DNA of 6,814 bases, taken from positions 1-6,814 of the forward strand of contig CANJJY010000251.1 in the NCBI GenBank assembly GCA_947474445.1, given 5' to 3'. Below the pieces are notes generated by a model. It worked only from the letters and a program-made list of their open reading frames with translations. It made no database searches and had not been told where the DNA came from. Made by a program: the position numbers and the translations under genes. Shown here piece by piece: positions 5,953-6,814 of this stretch. The DNA is from Oligoflexaceae bacterium (lineage in GTDB: Bacteria; Bdellovibrionota_B; Oligoflexia; Oligoflexales; Oligoflexaceae). Every line of letters begins with the position of its first letter. Position 1 is the first letter of the stretch.

Positions 5953-6273
5953 ATGACAAAACTCAACTTGATGTTAGCCACCACTGTCACCTTGATGCTG
6001 AGCAGCGCCTCGGCTTTTGCTAATCGTTGCGAATGGCATCAGTGGGAAAGCTTCAACGGCCATTGCTATGAAAAAGACGGCCCTTGCAGTCAGTATAACT
6101 ACACAAACAAGTTTACCTGCAACAACTGCAAAGACAATATCCAGTGCGACTGGAATAGCCATACCAACGTTTGTTACCCTGAAGGTCACTACGATGGCGG
6201 CGGCATCAACCCAGGCGCTCCCACAGCACCCGATGCCCCTGGCGCACCCGGCCCAGGCCCTGGCCCAGGCTGA
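5953..6273 (+). CDS. small exported cysteine-rich protein with Pro/Gly tail
   Basis: Function unknown. The 106-residue product starts with a Sec signal peptide (Lys3, hydrophobic core, cleavage expected after AFA, residue 23). The mature 83 residues hold seven Cys (26, 38, 45, 56, 59, 65, 74), including a CNNC pair at 56-59. Two related units are visible: RCEWHQWESFNGHCY at 25-39 and QCDWNSHTNVCY at 64-75, both C-[ED]-W-...-C-Y. The spacing recalls the short disulfide-rich PSI/plexin repeat, but the usual C-x-W-C is missing, so this is only a resemblance. Residues 82-106 form a Gly/Pro/Ala tail ending in PGPGPGPG, probably unstructured. The odd Cys number leaves one free thiol or allows a dimer. 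GGAG at 5940-5943 lies 9 bases before the ATG. A candidate promoter and structured leader precede it and a strong terminator follows 5 bases after the stop, so it is a complete single-gene unit. Confidence 0.82.
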   Translation: MTKLNLMLATTVTLMLSSASAFANRCEWHQWESFNGHCYEKDGPCSQYNYTNKFTCNNCKDNIQCDWNSHTNVCYPEGHYDGGGINPGAPTAPDAPGAPGPGPGPG

Positions 6274-6278
6274 ACGAC

Positions 6279-6306
6279 TCGCTGAGCTAACTCAGCGAAG
6301 TTTTTT
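6279..6306 (+). terminator. intrinsic terminator of the small secreted protein gene
   Basis: TCGCTGAG and CTCAGCGA form a perfect 8-bp stem around the loop CTAA, followed by AG and then six T (6301-6306). It begins 5 bases after the stop codon. This is the clearest Rho-independent terminator in the window. Confidence 0.9.
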
Positions 6307-6338
6307 AAGGTGATGCTCCCTAGGTGGACCTCACCTTA
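6306..6338. repeat. inverted repeat between convergent genes
   Basis: TAAGGTGA at 6306-6313 and TCACCTTA at 6331-6338 are perfect 8-base complements separated by 17 bases. The left arm takes the last T of the preceding terminator's T run. No T tract follows on either strand, so it is not a standard terminator, but it could form a second hairpin that protects the 3' end of the dehydrogenase transcript coming from the right. Confidence 0.45.
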
Positions 6339-6381
6339 TATCCTTCCTTCACCGCATCGCTCCCTTTTGATCCTCACTGCT

Positions 6382-6814
6382 CTAGGCAAAGTACACAGTC
6401 TTAATATTCACAAACTCGCGGATCCCAATCTGTGACAACTCACGCCCATAGCCTGACGCTTTGATTCCACCGAAGGGTAGACGAGGATCCGACTTCACCA
6501 GCGCGTTCACAAACACTGATCCAGCTTCCAATTGCGGGATGATGGCCTTCGCGCGGGCAGTGTGACGAGTAAAAATCGCCGAACCTAATCCGAAGACAGA
6601 ACGATTCGCCAATTGAATGGCTTCGCCTTCATCACGGGCTTCAATCACCGCCGCCACGGGCCCAAAAAGTTCTTCGTCAAAAGCTGCCATCCCGGGCTTA
6701 ACCCCCGCTAGGATCGTCGGAGGATAATAGGCGCCTGAACCATCGGGAATCTTGCCGCCTGTGATCAGCTGAGCCCCTTGCTGGATGCTCCGCTGCACCT
6801 GCTCATGAAGCTCT
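6382..6814 (-). CDS. aldehyde dehydrogenase, C-terminal part (succinate-semialdehyde type), cut by window edge
   Basis: The frame runs unbroken to the right edge, so the gene starts outside the window; about 144 C-terminal codons are visible, of roughly 455-480 usual for the family. The enzyme oxidises an aldehyde to the acid with NAD(P)+. The ending resembles E. coli Sad (YneI) and other succinate-semialdehyde dehydrogenases. Marks seen are LHEQVQRSIQQGAQLITGG near the edge, YYPPTIL, the cofactor-binding EELFGPVAAV stretch, the ANRSVFGLGSAIFT segment, GSVFVNALVKSDPRLPFGG and IKASGYGRELS, and the final EFVNIKTVYFA. The catalytic Cys and general-base Glu would lie upstream of what can be seen. 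The stop is TAG, and the gene converges on the small secreted protein gene with an inverted repeat between. The exact aldehyde cannot be settled from this part alone. Confidence 0.95.
   Translation of the reverse strand, partial: ELHEQVQRSIQQGAQLITGGKIPDGSGAYYPPTILAGVKPGMAAFDEELFGPVAAVIEARDEGEAIQLANRSVFGLGSAIFTRHTARAKAIIPQLEAGSVFVNALVKSDPRLPFGGIKASGYGRELSQIGIREFVNIKTVYFA

Noticed and set aside
5775..6023. 82-codon plus-strand frame before the small secreted protein gene
   Set aside because: It runs out of frame through the candidate promoter, leader hairpins and signal peptide region; basic composition without motif.
6241..6271. Repeated CCAGGC/CCCTGG bases as a DNA repeat or site
   Set aside because: They are explained by the Pro-Gly coding tail of the small secreted protein.

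Overview
The window reads as a Gram-negative bacterial chromosome with mixed base composition. It carries six protein-coding genes, one of them cut by the right edge. There are no RNA genes, insertion sequences, CRISPR arrays or phage genes that I can support. Four products carry export signals, two of them lipoprotein-type, which fits a cell with a periplasm and outer membrane. The style of the proteins (a Ser-Cys lipoprotein site before a long unfamiliar body, an orphan peptide-binding protein, a secreted deglycosylase) reminds me of the Bdellovibrionota/Oligoflexia or other former deltaproteobacteria. That placement is an impression, not a proof.

Layout from left to right. Positions 1-134 are upstream DNA with two small palindromes and perhaps the tail of another reading frame. 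At 135-1160 (+) lies a secreted peptide-N-glycosidase F-type amidase with most of the known catalytic residues. It converges on 1321-2775 (-), an unrecognised lipoprotein of 484 residues; a perfect 8-bp inverted repeat sits between them. At 3002-4813 (-) is an OppA/DppA-type solute-binding lipoprotein with an ambiguous start codon. At 5002-5598 (-) is a RimJ/RimL-type GNAT acetyltransferase whose start is set by a strong ribosome binding site. A divergent intergenic region of 354 bases follows, holding a candidate promoter and a structured leader for 5953-6273 (+), a 106-residue exported cysteine-rich protein with a Pro/Gly tail. That gene ends in a clear intrinsic terminator. At 6382-6814 (-) is the C-terminal part of an aldehyde dehydrogenase of the succinate-semialdehyde type.

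The genes do not form an evident pathway or tight operon. Gaps are 108 to 354 bases and each gene looks like its own transcription unit. A loose common theme is interaction with outside proteins and peptides (deglycosylation, peptide capture, secreted cysteine-rich protein), but nothing in the sequence ties them together. The parts most worth a second look are the PNGase F-like enzyme with a changed active-site residue, the small cysteine-rich protein with an internal repeat and structured leader, and the lipoprotein of unknown family. I found no clear sign of a new multi-gene system.
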